Shown: positions 34,119-43,493 of the stretch, one piece after another | How positions within the stretch are numbered: the stretch's first letter is position 1 | Layout: every line of letters starts with the position of its first letter | NCBI GenBank assembly: GCA_938041035.1 | Contig: CALHYX010000044.1 | Coordinates: forward strand, 1 to 64,000 | DNA from: an uncultured Acidimicrobiales bacterium | GTDB lineage: Bacteria > Actinomycetota > Acidimicrobiia > Acidimicrobiales > SHLQ01 | DNA length: 64,000 nt | Direction: 5' to 3' | The notes under the pieces: model-generated | Told to the model about the DNA's origin: nothing | The model's input: the letters and a program-made list of their open reading frames with translations, nothing else | Database searches by the model: none | Made by a program: the position numbers and the translations under genes

Positions 34119-35099
34119 ATGATCGAAGACACCAAGGATCGACCGCCCGCCACCGGTGAACGCGACCCCGCAGCCGGCGGCGGCGGCAAGCGAGTGAACC
34201 TTCCGACCTGGGACGACGTGTGGGTCGGGCCGCTCGGCCATCTGGCCGAGGAACGCGAGCGGCTCGGAGCGATGGAGTGGGCCCACTTTTCGGTCACCCC
34301 GCTCGCCGCCACCGTGGGCGCCGAACTCGACGGCATCGACCTCACAGCCGAGCTGAGCGACGACGCCATCGCCGAGGTACGTGCTGCGCTGCACGCGTAC
34401 AAGGTCATCTTCTTTCGCGATCAGCCGTTGACCCCCGAACAGCACACCGCGTTCGCGAAACGCTTCGGCGAGTTGGAGATCCATCCGTTCATCCCGTCCA
34501 ACACCGGCGTGCCCGAACTGGTGCGCTTCTCCAAGAACGCCGAGATCGGCGGGTACGAAAACGGCTGGCATCACGACGTGACCTGGCGCGAGGTCCCGTC
34601 GATGGGAGCGATCCTTCACGCCATCGACGTTCCCGCGACCGGGGGCGACACGCTGTTCGCCGACATGTACGCCGCGTATGACGGTCTGAGCCCCGAGGTG
34701 AAGGAGCGCATCGACGGGTTGACCGCCGAGCACGACTTCATGCGCACCTTCGGCGGCTCCCTGGACGACGAGCAAAAGGCCGAGATGCGCAAGAAGTACC
34801 CGCTGGCGCATCACCCCGTCGTCATCCGCCACCATGCGACCGGCAAGAAGCTGTTGTACGTGAACCGGTTCTTCACGAATCGGATCGTCGAGCTCGACGA
34901 CGCCGAGAGCCACGAGCTGTTGGGCCACCTGTGCGACCAGGCCCACACCCTCGAATACCAATGCCGTTTCCGGTGGGAGAAGGACTCCGTGGCCTTCTGG
35001 GACAACCGCGCCGTACAGCACTACGCGTCGAGCGACTACTGGCCCGACGTACGGGTGATGGAGCGGGCATCGATCATCGGGATCCGCCCGGCGGCGTAG
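34119..35099 (+). CDS. TauD/TfdA family iron/2-oxoglutarate-dependent dioxygenase
   Basis: A 326-residue dioxygenase. WHHDVTWREVP holds the HxD iron-binding pair; FWDNRAVQHYASSDYWPDVRVMERASIIG contains the third histidine ligand and the arginine that binds 2-oxoglutarate. HAYKVIFFRDQPLTPEQHTAFAKRFGELE is the family's N-terminal motif. Members hydroxylate taurine, other sulphonates, alkyl sulphates or aromatic ether acids. The convergent sulfatase gene next door would suit a role in sulphur-ester scavenging, but the substrate is not shown by sequence. Confidence 0.93.
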   Translation: MIEDTKDRPPATGERDPAAGGGGKRVNLPTWDDVWVGPLGHLAEERERLGAMEWAHFSVTPLAATVGAELDGIDLTAELSDDAIAEVRAALHAYKVIFFRDQPLTPEQHTAFAKRFGELEIHPFIPSNTGVPELVRFSKNAEIGGYENGWHHDVTWREVPSMGAILHAIDVPATGGDTLFADMYAAYDGLSPEVKERIDGLTAEHDFMRTFGGSLDDEQKAEMRKKYPLAHHPVVIRHHATGKKLLYVNRFFTNRIVELDDAESHELLGHLCDQAHTLEYQCRFRWEKDSVAFWDNRAVQHYASSDYWPDVRVMERASIIGIRPAA

Positions 35100-35118
35100 C
35101 CCGCGATAGCGGAGCCGG

Positions 35119-36612
35119 TCAGCCGCCCGCCAAGCGTTCGTACTCTCGCAACCGTTCGAAGGACTCCCGCAGCTCGGCCCGCCGGGACCGGTCGGCCGCC
35201 ACGTTGTGCAGCTCCAGTGGGTCCTCCACGGTGTCGTACCACTCGTGGTCGTGGTCATCGAACGCCGCGTCCACATCGAAGAGTTTGCCGGCCGGGTCGG
35301 GGGCGCCACTGCGGTCGATGCCACCGCCGATGCCGTAGTAGCGGGCGTACTTCGAATCGGCGTCGACGTAGCCGCGCAGGGCGTATCGGGAGTTCTTCAG
35401 CAGCGGCGACTGGGCGCTGTCCTGAGCCAGCAGAATGTGATCGCGCGCGGCGGTCTGCGGGTCCGCGAGTGTCGGCGTCAGATCGACCCCGTGCAGTTGC
35501 TCGTGACCGTCGAGGTCAACGCCCCCCGTCGCGATGAGGGTGGCGGCCAGGTCGACGCTGCTCGCGAGCGCGTCCGTACGGGTACCGGGGGTGGTGGTGC
35601 CGGGCATCTTGACGATCAGCGGGACACCCATGACCTCTTCGTAGATGCAGGGCAGCTTTGCCCGCAGACCGTGGGATCCGCACGCGTCGCCGTGATCAGC
35701 CGTGTAGGCCACCACGGAGTCGTCATAGATCCCGAGGCGCTCCATCGCGGCGATGATCGTCGACACCGAGCGGTCGAGCTCTTCGTGCAGCCAGGCGTAG
35801 TAGTCGAGGCCCCGCAGCCAGGTCTCGGTGTCGTCGGCCTCGATCGCGCCGGTGAAATGCTCGCGGTTGCGAACGTGGCGCCAGGCCCGCTGCACCTCGG
35901 GCTTGGTGTGGAGATCGTCGTCGAAGTTGTCCGGGAGACGGTCGAAGCGCCGGGGGAAGTCACCGGGAGGTTCGAGGGGAAGGCCCTTGACGCGCAGATC
36001 CTGAATGAACCGGAACGCCTTCGCGTCCTCGGGGTTCGCCGCGAGGTAGTCGGGCTGATCGATCGGGAACCACATGATGTCGTGGGGATTCACCAGCGCG
36101 ATGGTCAGGCACCATGGTCGGTCCGAGTCGGCCCGGGCCTCGAGCCAGTCGATCGCGTGCTGGGCGATGATGGGATCGAAGTACCGGCCGGTGTACGCAT
36201 TGCCGGTGAAGTGCACGTCGTCGCCCTGCCAGCCGCCATACCCGTAGGCCTCCATGTCCGGGTTGGCACCGTGGGAGAGGTGCCACTTGCCGACGTAGCC
36301 GCAGTCGTAGCCGGCTTCGGAGAGGAGCGACCCGATCGTGCCGGCGTCGGTGGGTAGCGCGTGGTGGGCAGGGAAGCTGACATTGTCGACGACGCCGTGC
36401 TGCCACAGATACTGACCCGTGTACAGGCTGGCCCGGGACGGCGAACAGGGCGAGCTGTGGGTGTAGTAGCGGTCGAAGCTGATGCCGTCGGCGGCCAGGC
36501 GGTCGTGACCCGGGAGGTCGGCGTAGCCGTCGAGCCAGTCGGTGCGCCGTTCCTCGTCGCTCACGATGAGAACAATGTTTGGTTGGTTTGGCTTTTCGGC
36601 GTCTGCGGACAT
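35119..36612 (-). CDS. Sulfatase (arylsulfatase-like)
   Basis: A 497-residue sulfatase from ATG 36612. PNIVLIVSDEERRTDWLDGY gives the calcium-binding aspartates, and SSPCSPSRASLYTGQYLWQHG contains the CxPSR motif with C56, which is converted to formylglycine in active enzymes. CGYVGKWHLSHG is the second sulfatase signature; VVAYTADHGDACGSHGL provides the later metal ligands. No signal peptide is visible, so it may be cytoplasmic. It is convergent with the TauD-like dioxygenase (19-base gap) and divergent from the DUF1214 gene. Confidence 0.93.
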   Translation of the reverse strand: MSADAEKPNQPNIVLIVSDEERRTDWLDGYADLPGHDRLAADGISFDRYYTHSSPCSPSRASLYTGQYLWQHGVVDNVSFPAHHALPTDAGTIGSLLSEAGYDCGYVGKWHLSHGANPDMEAYGYGGWQGDDVHFTGNAYTGRYFDPIIAQHAIDWLEARADSDRPWCLTIALVNPHDIMWFPIDQPDYLAANPEDAKAFRFIQDLRVKGLPLEPPGDFPRRFDRLPDNFDDDLHTKPEVQRAWRHVRNREHFTGAIEADDTETWLRGLDYYAWLHEELDRSVSTIIAAMERLGIYDDSVVAYTADHGDACGSHGLRAKLPCIYEEVMGVPLIVKMPGTTTPGTRTDALASSVDLAATLIATGGVDLDGHEQLHGVDLTPTLADPQTAARDHILLAQDSAQSPLLKNSRYALRGYVDADSKYARYYGIGGGIDRSGAPDPAGKLFDVDAAFDDHDHEWYDTVEDPLELHNVAADRSRRAELRESFERLREYERLAGG

Positions 36613-36696
36613 GGCGCGTAGGGTAGGCGACGACGTTGTGCGGTGCCTATGACCGTGGGCGTCCGGGCGCCCGCCCCACCTGTACGGGAGGAACAA

Positions 36697-37860
36697 GTGA
36701 CTGACCACGACGCCGAACGCGAGGCGCGTCTACTCGACGGCCGAGCCTGGGACGACTTTTGCGACACGCTCAAGCTCGCCGGACGAATCGTCGTTCGCGA
36801 AACCCCGGATGGCGATCCGCAGGATCGGGTCGAGGGGTTCCGTTACCTGACCCGGATGATGTTCATGGCGAGCATGCGGGCCATCGAGCGCACCACCCCC
36901 ACCGGAGTCCAAAAGATCGCCGTCATCCCGCCGCCGATGAAGGGGGGCATCGGGGTGCAGTCGCCCAACCAGGACCACGTGGTCCAGGCCGTCGATGCGC
37001 GGCGGACCTACCGCATCACCGGCCAGCGAGGGAGCGCGCCGCATCTGCACGCCTCGTCGTGGACCCCGCCGGTACCCGACGACGTCGGCGCGGTGCCGAC
37101 CGGCCTCGCCGCCGAGCCCATGCTCGAGTTCTTCAACCCGAACTCCTCGGAGTCGCCGTTCACCGCCGACGTCAACGACTTCACCGACGACGATGGCAAC
37201 GTCGACTTCGTGATGTCACAGACCGAGCAGCCGGGCAACTGGCTACCGATGGCTCCGGGCACACGCGAACTGATGATGCGCGTCGTCTACGACGATCGCG
37301 AGATGCAGAGTCGGCCGCGCCTGCAGATCGAGTGCCTCGACCCGGTCGACGACCCGGACACGCCGACGCCGGCCGACATGGCTGAACGGCTGGCGATCGC
37401 GGCGCAGCTGGTTCTCGGCCTGCAGGCCGATTACGGCGAGTGGACCCAGGAGCTTCTCACCGAGGAGAACGTGTTGATGCACACCCCGGCGATCTACAAG
37501 CGCATCGGCGGTTCGCCCGACGACCGCCATTTCGAGTTCGGCTACTGGCGGCTGGCCGAAGGCGAGGCGCTCGAGGTGCGCTTCACCCCGCCGGAATGTC
37601 GCCACTGGAATTTCCAGTTGTGCAACCACTGGATGGAGAATCTGGCCAACTACTTCACCGGCCAGGGGTATCTGTCCATGGAGGACGCGACCGTCGAACC
37701 CGACGGCTCCGTGCGGATCATCATCGCCCGCACGGATCCGGGGGTGGGGAACTGGGTCGACCCCGCCGACCACGACCACGGCGTGATGGGCCTGCGGGTC
37801 ATCGAGCCCGCCGAACGCCCCGAGTTCGACGTCCGCATCGTCGCCGAAAGCGGTCTGTAA
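36697..37860 (+). CDS. DUF1214 domain-containing protein
   Basis: A 387-residue protein from GTG 36697, chosen for its strong ribosome-binding site (GGGAGGAAC). The region from about 280 on ([38 protein letters not shown]...) is the DUF1214 pattern, with W.....GW.-like core and [30 protein letters not shown] near the end ('d.P....NWLpap.g....lRly'). N-terminal region has [15 protein letters not shown]. Function of the family is not known. It diverges from the sulfatase gene. Confidence 0.8.
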   Translation: MTDHDAEREARLLDGRAWDDFCDTLKLAGRIVVRETPDGDPQDRVEGFRYLTRMMFMASMRAIERTTPTGVQKIAVIPPPMKGGIGVQSPNQDHVVQAVDARRTYRITGQRGSAPHLHASSWTPPVPDDVGAVPTGLAAEPMLEFFNPNSSESPFTADVNDFTDDDGNVDFVMSQTEQPGNWLPMAPGTRELMMRVVYDDREMQSRPRLQIECLDPVDDPDTPTPADMAERLAIAAQLVLGLQADYGEWTQELLTEENVLMHTPAIYKRIGGSPDDRHFEFGYWRLAEGEALEVRFTPPECRHWNFQLCNHWMENLANYFTGQGYLSMEDATVEPDGSVRIIIARTDPGVGNWVDPADHDHGVMGLRVIEPAERPEFDVRIVAESGL

Positions 37861-37920
37861 CCGGCGCACAATTCGCAGACCGCAGTCCGGTTCCGCGGCG
37901 CGACCGGGAACCGTGGGTGA

Positions 37921-38838
37921 TCAGAAGTGGTACGGAAAGCCGTCCCAGTTCGGCTCGCGCTTTTCGAGGAATGCATCTCGTCCTTCGACCGCTTCGTCGG
38001 TCATGTAGGCCAGCCGGGTCGCCTCGCCGGCGAACACCTGTTGGCCGACCAGGCCGTCGTCGACCAGGTTCATCGCAAACTTCGCCATCCGCTGCGCGGT
38101 CGGGCTCTTCTCGTTGATGACCCGGGCCCACTCGAGCGCCGTCGCCTCCAGCTCCGCATGCGGCACCACGGCATTGACCATGCCCATGCGGTGGGCATCG
38201 GCCGCGGAGTGGTTTGCGCCGAGGAAGAAGATCTCGCGGGCGAATTTCTGGCCGACCTGGCGGGCGAGATACGCCGACCCAAAACCGCCATCGAAGCTGG
38301 CGACGTCGGTATCGGTCTGCTTGAAGACCGCGTGTTCCTCGCTGGCGATGGTCAGGTCGCACACCACGTGCAGACTGTGCCCACCGCCCACCGCCCAACC
38401 GGGCACCACGCAGATGACCACCTTCGGCATGTGGCGAATGAGCCGTTGCACCTCGAGGATGTGAAGCCGCCCGACCCGGGCGGGGTCGATCGCATCCGCG
38501 GTGGCCCCCTCGGCGTACTTGTAGCCGTCGCGTCCGCGGATGCGTTGATCGCCCCCGGAGCAGAACGCCCAGCCGCCGTCCTTGGGCGACGGCCCGTTCC
38601 CGGTGAGCAAAATGGAGCCCACGTCGGTGCTCATCCGGGCATGGTCGAGGGCCCGATAGAGCTCGTCGACGGTCTGAGGGCGAAACGCGTTGCGCACCTC
38701 CGGCCGATCGAACGCGATCCGGACGGTGCCCTGATCGACCGCCCGGTGATAGGTGATGTCGGCAAAGTCGAAACCGGCGACCGGGTGCCATCGTTCGGGA
38801 TCGAAGATTTCGCTGACCGATGTTGCGGCGTTGCTCAT
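37921..38838 (-). CDS. menB: 1,4-Dihydroxy-2-naphthoyl-CoA synthase
   Basis: A 305-residue crotonase-fold enzyme that closes the second ring in menaquinone synthesis. WAFCSGGDQRIRGRDGYKY (SGGDQ.iRG..GY is characteristic of MenB), VVPGWAVGGGHSLHVVCDLTIASEEHAVFKQTD (oxyanion-hole region) and FDGGFGSAYLARQVGQKFAREIFFLG are all present, and the C-terminus EPNWDGFPYHF is the standard MenB ending. No other men genes are adjacent. The flavodoxin-like gene begins upstream, with its stop nine bases from this start. Confidence 0.95.
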   Translation of the reverse strand: MSNAATSVSEIFDPERWHPVAGFDFADITYHRAVDQGTVRIAFDRPEVRNAFRPQTVDELYRALDHARMSTDVGSILLTGNGPSPKDGGWAFCSGGDQRIRGRDGYKYAEGATADAIDPARVGRLHILEVQRLIRHMPKVVICVVPGWAVGGGHSLHVVCDLTIASEEHAVFKQTDTDVASFDGGFGSAYLARQVGQKFAREIFFLGANHSAADAHRMGMVNAVVPHAELEATALEWARVINEKSPTAQRMAKFAMNLVDDGLVGQQVFAGEATRLAYMTDEAVEGRDAFLEKREPNWDGFPYHF

Positions 38839-38847
38839 GGGGCGACC

Positions 38848-39306
38848 CTATCCGTCGCCCTCCAGCGTTGCGGCGAGGGTCATGCCCAGCTCGGTGGCCG
38901 TTTCGAGGTGCTCCACCTCGATGTCGCCGACCACGACCAGCGGTGGCCGGAACGGGCGCCAGCCCAGGCCGGCGACGATTGGTTCGACCGTGCGCACCGC
39001 GCCCGAACCGTCGGTGCCGGCCTTGACCAGCAGCTGAAACGGCAGGCCGCGCGACGAATCGCCCAGGGGGTGGAACACCGTCTCGAAGAAGTATTTGACC
39101 GCGCCGGACATCGCCCCGAAGTTCTCCGGGGTCGCCACGACCACCGCGGCCACGCCGGTGACGTCCTCGGCCGTCGCCGCCAGGGCATCGACGTGTCGGA
39201 CGTCGATCGAGGAGAACATCGGGTCGCCCAGACCGGCCAGGAACGCGTCGAGCAGGCGGTCGGTACCTCCGGTGCGGGAGTGCGACACGACGAGTACCAG
39301 GGCCAT
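38848..39306 (-). CDS. Flavodoxin-like NADPH-dependent FMN reductase
   Basis: A 152-residue protein from ATG 39306 (upstream in-frame extension is antisense to the next gene). MALVLVVSHSRTGGTDRLLDAFLAG is the FMN-phosphate-binding loop of the flavodoxin fold (SxTGxT-like), and VAAVVVATPENFGAMSGAVKYFFETVF ('tPeyfg...g.lK.f.d') is the second FMN-contacting segment. It may supply reduced flavin or reduce quinones; its place beside menB might be meaningful but is not proof. Confidence 0.88.
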   Translation of the reverse strand: MALVLVVSHSRTGGTDRLLDAFLAGLGDPMFSSIDVRHVDALAATAEDVTGVAAVVVATPENFGAMSGAVKYFFETVFHPLGDSSRGLPFQLLVKAGTDGSGAVRTVEPIVAGLGWRPFRPPLVVVGDIEVEHLETATELGMTLAATLEGDG

Positions 39307-39370
39307 AGGGCATGGTCGCACGATCCCGGGCGCTTCTGTCCAGATCGGCCCCTGGGGTACCCTGGCGGCG

Positions 39371-41407
39371 ATGCGTAGTTGGCTGGCACGGCGGGTGCTC
39401 TCTATTGGTATTCTCGGAGCGCTGCTCGTCGCGTCCACCACCGTCGTCACCAATCTGGGCGTGAGCGCCCAGAGCGAGTGGTGGCAGGCCGATTCGAGCA
39501 CGTCGAGCACCAGTAGTTCGAGCACCAGTGTCGACCCGAATGCCACCACGGTTCCGGCCACCACGACCACGGTCGATGACACCCCGAAAAAGAACAACCC
39601 CATCGGGTCGACCGCCGAGTTGTACGAAGAACGGGTGTATCCGTCGGTACGGGCCCTGACCGATATTCCGCCCGAGATGCTGACCGTGTACCGAATCGCC
39701 GCGTCCGACGCCCCGTGCGAGCTTCCCTGGGCCCTTCTCGCCGGTATTGCCGATGTCGCGTCGGATCACGCCCGTATCGACGACACCCAGCGCCGCCCGA
39801 ACGGCACCCTCTTCCCGTCGATTCTGTCGGAGCCGTTGAACGGCGAGGAGGGCCGAAAGGCCATCCCCGACACCGACGCCGGGACGTGGGACGACGATCT
39901 GGAATGGGATCGCGCGCTCGGTGTGTTCCAGTTCATTCCCGAGACCTGGCGCGAGTACGCCACCGACGGGAACGGCGACCAGGTCCGCGATCCCCAGAAC
40001 GTCTGGGACAGCGCCGCGTCGGCGGCCAATCACCTGTGCGCCAGTGGCGCCGATGAGGTCGGCGGGCTGAGCGGCGCCATCGAGGACTACTACTTCACCG
40101 ACTACTTCGTGCCCAAGGTCCTGAAGGCGACGATCGGCTATGCCACCACCGACGTTCCGGCGGGTATCGACGGCGTGCCCGATGAGGTGGGGCGGTTTCG
40201 CACGGTGGACTCGGCCACCCAGCTGGCGCTCACCGATGCCGTCGATGGTGCGACCCTCGACCTCGGAACCGCGGGTGGCGAGCCTTTGCTGTTGGCCGAC
40301 TGGGACGGCGACGGCGTGGACGAGCCGGGCGTGTACCGCCAGGCCGACGGTGCCGCGGCGCTCGTGCTCGGCGGCGGCGACAGCGGCGCCGATCTCGTCG
40401 TCATGGGCCGAGAGGGCGACTTTCCGCTGGCCGGCGACTGGGACGGCGACGGCATCGACGAACCGGGGTTGTACAGCCTGTTTGACGGACGAGGCCAGTT
40501 TCTGCGTTTCGATCAGACCGGCGAGACCCTCGGCCGGGCCCGCTATGGCGAACGCGGTGACCAACCGGTGGTCGGCGACTGGGATGGCGACGGCATCGAC
40601 GAGTTCGGCATCTTCCGCCTGCCCGAGGAGCTGCGCACGGGCGCGGCCGACGGGCAGGAAAACCAGGCGCTCGATCCGCCGATGGCCACGTTCGTTCGGG
40701 TCGATCGCGAAGGCAACGAACTCGGGCCTCACATCGAGGTCGAGGCGGCGGCCGGCGCCCGCGCTCTGGCCGGCGACTGGGATGGTGACGGCATCGATTC
40801 GTTGGCCGTGTTCGAGTCCGTGGGCGGCGCTCGGTCCGTGCGGCTCCTCGATAGCGACGGCAGCAACGAGAACATCGGCTCGCTCGCCGACGACGAACTG
40901 CCGCTGATCGGGGTACTTCCCGAACCGCCGCCCGAGCCGGTCGTGGTCACCCCGCCGAGCGGTACCGACGACCTGCAGAGCCGTGGTGGGGTCGAGTTCT
41001 TCGGCATCCGCAACGGGCCCAACGGCGAACAGCTGCGGCTGTGGCGGGTCTACGGCATCGTGGTGGAGGAAGCCATCGCGGGCAACGTCGCCGCCATGAT
41101 CGAAGCGGCCGCGGCCGACGGGATCGTGCTCACCGGCTGGGGTTGGCGCAGCAGCGATCAACAGGTCGCCCTGCGCCGCCAGAACTGCCCCGACGTCTAT
41201 GACTCGCCGGCGTCGGCCTGTTCGCCACCGACGGCGCGTCCGGGTTCGTCGCGCCACGAGTACGGGCGGGCGATCGACTTCCACATCAACGGCGCATCAT
41301 TCGGTGCATCGTCGGCCGAGTATGCCTGGATGGTCGCCAACGCCGCCGACTACGGCTTGTTCAACCTCCCGTCCGAGAGCTGGCACTGGAGCGACACGGG
41401 CGGCTGA
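39371..41407 (+). CDS. Secreted three-part cell-wall enzyme: lytic transglycosylase, FG-GAP repeats, D,D-carboxypeptidase
   Basis: About 678 residues from ATG 39371. A signal peptide (MRSWLARRVLSIGILGALLVASTT) and a Ser/Thr linker precede a lytic-transglycosylase-like domain at about 110-225 (CELPWALLAGIADVASDHAR; RALGVFQFIPETWREYATDG; QNVWDSAASAANHLC). Four calcium-loop repeats follow near residues 309, 354, 404 and 467, each with DWDGDGxDxxGxxx (FG-GAP/VCBS type). The C-terminal ~140 residues form a VanY-type D-alanyl-D-alanine carboxypeptidase with GWGWRSSDQQVALRRQNC, SRHEYGRAIDFHI (zinc ligands) and SWHWSD. It should cut both glycan and peptide bonds of peptidoglycan. Confidence 0.88.
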   Translation: MRSWLARRVLSIGILGALLVASTTVVTNLGVSAQSEWWQADSSTSSTSSSSTSVDPNATTVPATTTTVDDTPKKNNPIGSTAELYEERVYPSVRALTDIPPEMLTVYRIAASDAPCELPWALLAGIADVASDHARIDDTQRRPNGTLFPSILSEPLNGEEGRKAIPDTDAGTWDDDLEWDRALGVFQFIPETWREYATDGNGDQVRDPQNVWDSAASAANHLCASGADEVGGLSGAIEDYYFTDYFVPKVLKATIGYATTDVPAGIDGVPDEVGRFRTVDSATQLALTDAVDGATLDLGTAGGEPLLLADWDGDGVDEPGVYRQADGAAALVLGGGDSGADLVVMGREGDFPLAGDWDGDGIDEPGLYSLFDGRGQFLRFDQTGETLGRARYGERGDQPVVGDWDGDGIDEFGIFRLPEELRTGAADGQENQALDPPMATFVRVDREGNELGPHIEVEAAAGARALAGDWDGDGIDSLAVFESVGGARSVRLLDSDGSNENIGSLADDELPLIGVLPEPPPEPVVVTPPSGTDDLQSRGGVEFFGIRNGPNGEQLRLWRVYGIVVEEAIAGNVAAMIEAAAADGIVLTGWGWRSSDQQVALRRQNCPDVYDSPASACSPPTARPGSSRHEYGRAIDFHINGASFGASSAEYAWMVANAADYGLFNLPSESWHWSDTGG

Positions 41408-41520
41408 TGCCCGATCCTGACGGCCGCCGGTGTCGCCGGCCCGGCGCGCAATAAAGCGAACCCCGGGCCGAATTCGACGCGGTGCTAGGGTGCCGAACCA
41501 GGTTCCACCGTCTTGGCGGC

Positions 41521-41536
41521 CACGCCCCCGGGCGTG
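41521..41536. other. Perfect hairpin in the gap before the acyl-CoA ligase gene
   Basis: CACGCC (41521-41526) and GGCGTG (41531-41536) pair around a CCCG loop within the 217-base gap between the cell-wall enzyme and the ligase. It might be a terminator stem or leader structure; no T-run follows. The rest of the gap shows nothing recognisable. Confidence 0.3.
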
Positions 41537-41624
41537 TCACGATGAAGGGGGAACCCGAGGGGGGTGGTCGGCGCGAAATCGCCGGCCGTCGGGCCATAAA
41601 CACGCTGGTAATGGGGGAGAGTAC

Positions 41625-43493
41625 GTGGCATTAGCCGAGCCGATGGCAGCCAAGACCGGAACCGGGACCACGACCGTGGCGAGCCGGGCGCGCGACTGGG
41701 CTCGTTCCTCGCCTCAGCAGATCGCCATGCGCAACAAGGACTTCGGCATCTGGCAGGAGTACGACTGGGCCCGAACGTGGGGGCTTATCCTCGACGCCGG
41801 TTACGGCTTGTTGGCCCTTGGCGTCGATGCCGGTGACCGGGTGGCCATCCACTCCGAGGACCGCCCGGAATGGGTGATTCTCGACCTCGCAGCGGTCGCG
41901 GTGCGCGGGATCACCGTTGGGCTCTACCCGACCAACCCGGCGGCCGAGGTCGAATACACCCTCACCGACTGTGGCGCGACCGTGCACTTCGCCGAAGACC
42001 AGGAACAGGTCGACAAGGTCCTCGAAATCGATCGATCCGACATCGCCGAGCTCCAGACGATCATTTACACCGAACCGCGCGGGCTGGCGACCTACGACGA
42101 TGATCGACTGATGGCGTGGGAGGATTTTCTCGAGCTGGGCCGCCGTCACCGCGCCGAGTTCCCCGGAGCGGTCGAGCAGCGGATGGCCGAGGCCGAACCC
42201 GACGACGTGATGACGCTGGTGTACACCTCCGGAACGACCGGTCCGCCCAAGGGCGCCATGCTCACCAACGCCAACTGCGAGTACGCGATCGACAAGATCG
42301 TCAACTACCCCGACCGGCTCCCGGGGGGAAAGCCGCCGAGCCCCAAGGACGAGATCGTCACCTACCTGCCGTTGTGCCACGTGGCGGAGCGGATCTTCTC
42401 CACGTGGAGCCTGGCCGGCGCCGGATGCGTCCTCAACTTCGCCGAGTCGATCGAGCTGGTCAATCAGAATCTGCACGAGGTGCAGCCAACGCTGTTCTTT
42501 GCCGTTCCCCGCATCTGGGAACGCCTGCACGCCGGCGTCCACATCCGCGGCAACGATGCCTCGCCGTTCAAGAAGGTCTGGCTGAAGTTCGCCATGGCGC
42601 TCGCCACCCGCATCGGCAAGGCCAAGGTCGCCAACGGCGGGAACCACACGGCCGTGAGCCGGGTGCTGTACGCCATTGGCTTTCCGTTGGTGTTTCGACC
42701 GATGAAGGAACGCATCGGGCTTCGACGGTGCCGCCACGCCGGCTCCGGGGCCGCACCGATCGCGCCCGAGGTTCTCGAGTTCTTCATCGGTATCGGCGTA
42801 CCGGTGTACGAGTTGTACGGCATGACCGAGAATTCGGCGATCGCAACCGGCAACTTCCCGGGCCGCATGAAGCTCGGCACCGTGGGCGAGCCCTATCCCG
42901 ACATCGGGCTCCGGCTCGACGACGAGACGGGCGAGATCCAGACCAAGCATGCCGGCGTGTTCGCGGGGTATTGGAACAAGCCGGACAAGACCGCCGAAGC
43001 GTTCACCGAGGACGGTTGGTTGCGCACCGGCGACGTCGGCGAATGGGTCGATGGCTCCCACATCAAAATCGTCGACCGCATCAAACACATCATCATCACC
43101 TCGGGCGGCAAGAACATTTCACCGTCGGAGATTGAAAACAGCCTCAAGGCGTCGCCGTACATCAACGAGGCGATGGTCATCGGCGACGGCCGCAAGTACC
43201 TCACCGCTCTCATCGGCATCGAGCTCGAGACCGTGGGCAACTGGGCCCTGCGCCAGAACATCCCGTACACCACGTACCGCGACCTGTCCGAAAAGCCCGA
43301 GGTGCTCGAGCTGGTGTCGGGTGTGGTCGAGGAGACCAACGCCAAGTTCGCCCGGGTGGAGGGGATCAAGAAATTCGAGATGATTCCCAAGGAACTCGAT
43401 CATGAGGACGGTGAGCTCACCGCAACCCAGAAGTTGAAGCGGGAAGCGATGATGTCGATGTTCGGCGAGCTCATCGAGGGTATGTACCGTTGA
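41625..43493 (+). CDS. Long-chain acyl-CoA synthetase (AMP-forming, FadD15-like)
   Basis: About 622 residues from GTG 41625, preceded by a GGGGGAG ribosome-binding site. VYTSGTTGPPKGAML is the P-loop; YELYGMTENSAIATGN, TGDVGEWVDGSHIKIVDRIKHIIITSGGKNISPSEIE complete the adenylate-forming core, and TATQKLKRE carries the C-terminal catalytic lysine. Length and the LPLCHVAERIFS motif match long-chain (FadD15/Faa-like) ligases. Its stop overlaps the LivH start by TTGA, so it is translated with the transporter, implying that a carboxylic acid imported by the ABC system is activated to a CoA thioester (inference). Confidence 0.92.
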   Translation: MALAEPMAAKTGTGTTTVASRARDWARSSPQQIAMRNKDFGIWQEYDWARTWGLILDAGYGLLALGVDAGDRVAIHSEDRPEWVILDLAAVAVRGITVGLYPTNPAAEVEYTLTDCGATVHFAEDQEQVDKVLEIDRSDIAELQTIIYTEPRGLATYDDDRLMAWEDFLELGRRHRAEFPGAVEQRMAEAEPDDVMTLVYTSGTTGPPKGAMLTNANCEYAIDKIVNYPDRLPGGKPPSPKDEIVTYLPLCHVAERIFSTWSLAGAGCVLNFAESIELVNQNLHEVQPTLFFAVPRIWERLHAGVHIRGNDASPFKKVWLKFAMALATRIGKAKVANGGNHTAVSRVLYAIGFPLVFRPMKERIGLRRCRHAGSGAAPIAPEVLEFFIGIGVPVYELYGMTENSAIATGNFPGRMKLGTVGEPYPDIGLRLDDETGEIQTKHAGVFAGYWNKPDKTAEAFTEDGWLRTGDVGEWVDGSHIKIVDRIKHIIITSGGKNISPSEIENSLKASPYINEAMVIGDGRKYLTALIGIELETVGNWALRQNIPYTTYRDLSEKPEVLELVSGVVEETNAKFARVEGIKKFEMIPKELDHEDGELTATQKLKREAMMSMFGELIEGMYR

